A stretch of 64,000 nucleotides of DNA from Collybia mongolica (taxonomy: Eukaryota; Basidiomycota; Agaricomycetes; Agaricales; Clitocybaceae), in NCBI GenBank assembly GCA_013420905.1, contig JAAXNY010000001.1, forward strand, positions 124,001 to 188,000, in the 5' to 3' direction. Below the pieces are notes generated by a model. It did no database searches and was not told where the DNA came from. It saw only the letters and a program-made list of their open reading frames with translations. This document shows positions 58,783 to 64,000 of the stretch, piece after piece. Positions within the stretch are counted from its first letter, which is position 1. Each line of letters starts with the position of its first letter. The translations under genes and the position numbers were made by a program.

Positions 58783-60430
58783 ATGGTGAACTTGGGATCG
58801 ACACAGTAAGCGAACCTCTCGCTCATCAAAAGCGCGCGAGGATTCTAACATTTACCAGTTTCCTCCAGTTTAGCATACAGTACTCCAGCATCGGTCGGTC
58901 TATTTCCGATTATTAATCCATCCCTCGACCTGACTCCCAAAAAAAATCAGCCCTGCTCTACTACGACTATGTCCTAACTTTCGGCATGGAAGTCAAATAT
59001 ATGTGGAGCGAGAGGTTTCGCCTATCCACCATTCTATACATCTTCTGCCGTTATGGCCTCATCGCCAACGTAGTCTACCTATTCACTATAGCGGGTAAAA
59101 TAACATTAACGGTATGTCACGCCAAGATCGTGTAACCGAGGGATTACTGATCCCCGTGACACAGTATACATATGTCCTTTCAATCATTCAGAAAATTCTG
59201 ACGTTTCTCCCCAGATGCGATGCAGGCTATAAAATCAGTGGTGCACTAAGCGTATTAGGCCGACTAGCGATTATTGGTGAGTGTTATATGGAGACGCGAT
59301 CTGTTTCACGGACTTACAAGTACAGTTGTGTGGGGTGGACGAACGTGGGCCGTGTGCGGCAAGAACCGCTACGTCTTGGGATTTTTCGGTATTATCGGTC
59401 TGCTCATTATAGTCCTCGACGTAGTAAGCATTCTCCCCCTTGCCCCCTTCAATATAATACTGATGTCCTGAAATTTTAGGTTCACGTACCTTACACCATA
59501 TGCCGAGGAAATAACAGCATACCCATGTAAGTTCCTGTTTGTCTGTGACAGACGTCACTCACCTCGTCATTTTCCCCAGAGGTCTATCCCCTATCTCTCC
59601 TGTGTACATTTTCAACACCTGACATCGTGTCAATAGTTGGAGGCCTTTTATCTATTTTCATGGTTATCTTCGAAATTTCCTCAGCGACGATAACCACCAG
59701 CCGTGCCATCCAAGCCCTGAGGGTATCCGGCCCCTGGAAGGCTCAAAAGAAGGGGTTCATGTACCTCCTTCTCGAGCAAGGTATGCTTTGATTCCTCTTT
59801 TCTGGAAAGTACTTAATCTATATATGACAGGTCTCTTGTATTTTACGTACGTTTCAATCCGCCCTTGAAATTTAATGGTTAATTACTCCGCAACAGGGTT
59901 GTCACGATATTTACGATTGCATCACTCGTACTCAACATCGTAAGTTTTCCAGTTGCCCCTCCAGTTATTATTCGGAATGCTAACTTCATCTTAGCAAATA
60001 CCTGTAAGTAGCTATACCAATTCGTTACAGCCAGTACAGTAATATAACATCCGAAAATAGGGAGGATTCCTCCAGCGCCTCCTCAACGCTATAACCTTAC
60101 CGTCAGTCACAATGCGCTCCGCCCTTGACATGCGATGACACCCTTCTCATCTCTAGTCTCTCCGGCATGATGACAGCCCGTTTCCTTCTGCATCTGCGAA
60201 AGTGGGAAGCGAAACACAAAGCGTTCGCCACGACAAACGGCGGGTCAATTGAGGAGCACAGCACGGGCATGGATTTCGCGAGTATACCTAATCACAACGG
60301 CACCCGTTCAGCTTTGGATATGGAATTCGGGGACGATCCTGTCCGCCGAGCCCGCACTGGGGGCATCGACTTAGTTTCGATGAGCGAGATCGGGGAAACG
60401 CGGCACCGCGATAGCGACAGCGATTCCTAG
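58783..60430 (+). CDS. DUF6533 seven-helix membrane protein
   Basis: Exons 58783-58805, 58859-58893, 58951-59111, 59165-59276, 59326-59423, 59480-~59526, ~59582-59780, 59831-59846, 59897-59940, 59996-60004, 60061-60101 and 60157-60430. The N-terminal signature ALLYYDYVLTFGMEVKYMW identifies the DUF6533 family of mushroom integral membrane proteins. Further features: RTWAVCGKNRYVLGFFGIIG, GPWKAQKKGFMYLLLEQG, GFLQRLLNAITLPLSGM and a cytosolic tail with FLLHLRKWEAKH, ending DSDSDS. The seven helices suggest a receptor-like topology, but function is unknown. The junction between exons 6 and 7 could not be phased with certainty. Exon 10 is only 9 nt. The gene lies tail to tail with the fucosyltransferase-like gene. 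Confidence 0.8.
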
Positions 60431-60946
60431 TGAATCTAGAACGGAGGGACGGTGAAGACCTGAGAGGAATTATTTACTATTTCATTCTCTTTCTTTGTGG
60501 GGTTACACTACGTTTTCTATATTATACGAATTAATGTAAATCATGCGCCTCCTTGGGGATCTGGGCTGTGCATATAATGCTATCTGGTGCAATATCATCG
60601 TATTGGCAGAATTGCAGGTTTTGCGACAGGTATGACCAATTGTGACAGAACTGGTCCTGTCCGGCCTTGATAGACAGGCGTCACTGCTATCCCATGCTGC
60701 CAGGACAAATATAATACGCCAAGGAAAACCCAAACCCCCAAAGTGGACCGATCGCGAAGCAGAATGGTTGATTGAGGCGTTTAGCTGCATATAGTCCTTG
60801 TTTTCCGCTCAAAATGTCCTTAATAAACTGTCCAGCATACCTTATATCCAGGCTATAGAAGTCTATTAGTCGAAGTATCAACCCCTTTTGACATCCGAAG
60901 CATCATGATATTGGAGGTCAGGCTCGAAAACTGGCGTTGTATCTGA
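60431..60946. other. convergent intergenic region
   Basis: No gene recognised between the two 3' ends. Confidence 0.4.
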
Positions 60947-62433
60947 TTAGCTTGGCGTGATGCACAAGTGAGCTTGCCATTCACTCACTCCGTTTCCTAT
61001 AAATACTTCTGCTTTTTCGGCGATAGCCATATCGACAGCCATGGCCACATGTTTTTGTTCCGCATCAAACTCTAAGTCCAGGCTGCTCTTCATATCGTCC
61101 CATCCATCATTAAGAAGAGCCCTCTTGAGTCCGCTCAACCACCACCACCCCCCGTTTGTGAGGACATACACCTTCTTCAGCCCGGGGTTGGCAGTCCGTA
61201 CGACCTCCAACTTCTCCACGATTTGTTCGATTGTTGGAAGACAATGCTGTAAGTAATACTGTGTCCGAGCGTGCTGATCTCCATCAAATGAGGAATTAAA
61301 CGTGTCCAAGAACTGTGGAAAGCGGTTAAACCCCATGTAGTTCGCATTCCAGCCCACCATCCTATAGCAGTGCCGTTTAAAATCGCCGCGACGAATATGA
61401 ATGGCGACTAGACGGGGGAAGACGGAAGGTAATGTGCCGTCTTGGGTGCGTTCTGTTACCACCACGGGTTGGATGACGGGTAGATTGTGATTGAGTGCAG
61501 ATTTGACGAGCCAAGACCATGCGAAGTCAACGAGGATAGGAGACTTCGCGAAGCCTTCCCAGAGCGAGAGAACTTGCGGACCTCCAATTAGACTGGGATT
61601 GATGTGGGCTAAATGAAAAACTCATGGACGGATATACACAAAATCCGGCTTACTTGTGATCGAAAACAGGCTGTGCACGAGAGTCTATTTCTACACACCT
61701 TTCTTGCGTGGCGCCCAACTTGTTAATCCACCAGTCTAACAGCACATCGCCCTCGGCGTATTTTGGCTGATCGGCTGAACTGACTGTATGCCTTGATCCC
61801 ACGGGGCAGATAGATTCCCAGAACGCCGCGTTGACCGCTCGCCTGCTACCAGGAGGCACAATGCCACCTGCACTTGGTCCGGATATGAAAGCATTCAGAG
61901 GTAATCGTGATGGCCGAAGTGCAAAGTCGTAGATGACATATGGCGAGAATGAGTGCGACCAGATGTAGTCCTCAAAAACCAGGGCCCGCTGTGTTCTATA
62001 CGCTAGATAAGAAAGCAGAACACTAGAAAGAGTATTCGATGGGTCGATACAAGAATGAGTTTGGTTAGACGTACGATTCTTGGAGGACATTGTTCAGACC
62101 ATGTCCTGTAACTCTATTGGGAATTCGAAGGTATTTCCTGTTCTGAGCCAAAGCCTCCGTCAAGTTGTGCTGAGGAAGCAATTTCTCGTACTTCCAGATG
62201 TCCTTGTAAGCAGGAGGGATTCCTGAAGAGAGAATGATAAGGACAAGCAGTGTGAGGATGGCAGTGCTCATGTAAGTTGTTCGCTGTAGTGCGAGTTTTC
62301 GAGATCGGGTACATCGCCTTTTGTCGTAAGAAAGAGGAAGGCCAGAACTTCTGGGTGATGGACTTGTTGCAACGAGTGCATAGCTTGTGGAACTGCTCCA
62401 TATTCTAGACCAGAGTCGTCTGGGGAGTCGCAT
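60947..62433 (-). CDS. O-fucosyltransferase-like type II membrane protein
   Basis: Exons 62433-62075, 62022-61654 and 61592-60947, in phase, 457 aa. A short basic N-tail is followed by one hydrophobic anchor (about residues 55-72, STAILTLLVLIILSSGI), as in Golgi/ER glycosyltransferases. Then RIPNRVTGHGLNNVLQES and RTQRALVFEDYIW (nucleotide-sugar-binding N-part), VAIHIRRGDF (the HxRRGD motif of GDP-fucose protein O-fucosyltransferases) and near the end AEKAEVFIGNGVSEWQAH, the place of the family's (I/F)GN-S-F motif. The reaction would be fucose transfer from GDP-fucose to protein; the substrate is unknown and the assignment rests on these motifs. Confidence 0.7.
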
Positions 62434-62886
62434 GGTTGATTCAACGAAATTTTGTTGTACGGCAACGTTGCAGCGTTCAACCGAACACCAGGTCAGGGTT
62501 AGAAATTGTATTGATAATTAGCGTGGTAACTGAATTTGGTATGGGCCTTGTACTTGCTTGATGGGTGTATCGGTGATATGGGTTATAAGGGGCTACAATT
62601 CATGACGTCACAGCTCTGTTAACAGTATCAATCACAGGTAAATAATGCCCTCTGTAGTCTAAAAAATTAGTCTTGACCCAAAAAGCGCACTTTGAAAGAG
62701 GAAAGGTGAATAGGAATAGTAAACTTTAGAAAGCTGACTTGACTAGAAAAGAAATGCGAAAAATTGATGAAAATATCATGCGCATTGGTTCGCGGCACCA
62801 CGATCCGTGACTCCACAACCCAAGCCACAAGTCTATGCGGGTCAAATAGTCAAAACAAAATGGTATGCGAAATCAGGACAGAATTT
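62434..62886. other. intergenic, promoter side of the fucosyltransferase-like gene
   Basis: No gene recognised. Confidence 0.4.
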
Positions 62887-64000
62887 TCAACGATCAGTAA
62901 TAGAATCAAGAAACGAGCACACTTCTTCGATAGAAAGCCTTTCAGAAGGTAGTTTCGCCCAACACTGCGACATAAATTCCCACAACGCATCAGACACGAC
63001 TTCTGCGTCCGCAGGCCGCGGAGGGTGAGAGTGTCCGTCTATCCCAAGGTAGATGATAATTTGAGTCCACATCTTCCCATGATACGGAGGGTGGCCAGTC
63101 AAAACCTAGGACAATAAAGTGCATCAGTCAGCCGCGGAGCATTGGCTTATGAGGCGTGCTGACTTGTAACATGACGCTCCCAAAAGAATATATATCCGAC
63201 GATTTGGTAGCTCCGGGGGTGTTAGGATGTTCATATGAGAATATCACTTCTGGCGCTGCCCAAGGCGCGTTGAATTTGAGGGTCGACGCTGTGTGAAACT
63301 GAGGGGCTTCATCTCTTCGGACTTTAGAGAGGCCAAAGTCGCAAATCAGAACGTTTCCATCATTGTCTACAAGAACGTTGTGCTGGTTTTGACCGATTAG
63401 AAACCCGTATAAATATATAGAAGCGAAAACTTACTCCAGTTAGATCCCCATGAACTACTGAACGTGAGTGTACTGTTTATTGGAATCGAATCAGTATTGG
63501 GAGGAATGGTAAAATAGAAGGGTTTGATTACGGTATTTCAGAGCGGCAGCGATTTGCGTGAGCTACAATGGTGGTCATCAACTGGTATTGAATAAAGATC
63601 AGCGCCCAACGCACGATGGAAAGGCGATCCGAAAAGGAGATTTCCGGGTGGGCTCTAAGATAACGCGTGAGATCGCCCTTACCCACCCATGGGCAGACCA
63701 TTCCTAGCGTTCCTAGAGAGCCGACGTTGACAACTCCAAACAACGGCAAGATATTCTTGTGCCTCAGAGTTGTCCAGATACAAGCCTCTCGGAAAAATTT
63801 CTAGTATAGACGATTACTGTGGTTTTCACTACAATCTTGATATTTTCTTACTTTCTCCGGATCCTTCACTCTCGTGCCACCACGTAATATCTTTATCGCA
63901 ACCTATATCGGGAAATCTCAGTATACGGGACAACACGCACGAATCGCGTGACGAGGATATCGACGTACGAGAATTTCTTGTCCATTCCGTCGCAATACAC
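62887..64000 (-). CDS. TKL-type protein kinase, 3' part (K3; 5' end outside window)
   Basis: Minus-strand exons >64000-63969, 63902-63852, 63800-63615, 63562-63532, 63472-63435, 63382-63164, 63105-62887. Motifs: VAIKILRGG (ATP lysine), GMVCPWVGKGDLTRYL (hinge), VVHGDLTGHNVLV (catalytic loop, HGD), CDFGLSK, AAPEVI, DIYSFGSVML and CWAKLPSERLSIEEV. The exon lengths 31, 38 and 219 nt are shared exactly with the kinase at 26.2-28.4 kb, so they are close relatives. The glycine loop and any membrane span lie beyond the window. All visible motifs are intact. Confidence 0.85.

Overview
The window is nuclear DNA from a mushroom-forming basidiomycete (Agaricomycetes). The evidence is many short introns of about 50-60 nt with GT..AG borders and genes of families expanded in that class: BTB/POZ proteins, F-box proteins, an HNH nuclease, TKL-type kinases with an HGD catalytic loop, an alpha-kinase, a DUF6533 seven-helix protein, a DDE integrase-core protein and a hAT transposon. 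All exon models were built by eye from reading frames and splice sites. No tRNA, rRNA or CRISPR was found.

Layout. 0-0.8 kb: 3' part of an HNH nuclease gene. 0.87-21 kb: a degenerate region around one intact chitin-synthase export chaperone gene (CHS7 type, 4712-6735). At least seven broken copies of that gene lie around it on both strands (about 0.9, 8.1, 11.4-13.0, 13.3-14.9, 15.5-16.9, 17.3-18.0 and 19.6-21.0 kb), together with a 612/624-bp tandem repeat (2.0-3.3 kb) and a stray piece of a kinase gene (15.2-15.5 kb). 22.1-28.4 kb: two TKL-type kinase genes facing each other; the minus-strand one appears to encode a membrane-spanning, receptor-like kinase. 29.8-34.2 kb: an alpha-kinase gene with an in-frame TGA, followed by an integrase-core gene on the same strand. 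35.8-51.3 kb: a BTB gene cluster (two intact, one split by a transposon, one decaying, one relic) plus a polytopic membrane-protein gene. A complete 4.1-kb hAT element (39711-43817) with a perfect 8-bp target duplication sits in the last exon of the third BTB gene. 53.4-56.5 kb: an F-box gene and an unrecognised 348-aa gene, tail to tail. 58.8-62.4 kb: a DUF6533 membrane protein and an O-fucosyltransferase-like protein, tail to tail. 62.9-64 kb: the 3' part of a third TKL-type kinase, cut by the window edge.

There are no operons. The genes are single eukaryotic units; what links them is local duplication followed by decay (CHS7, BTB, kinases) and transposon activity. The points most worth following are the CHS7 relic array, the hAT insertion whose excision would restore a BTB reading frame, and the candidate fungal receptor-like kinase.
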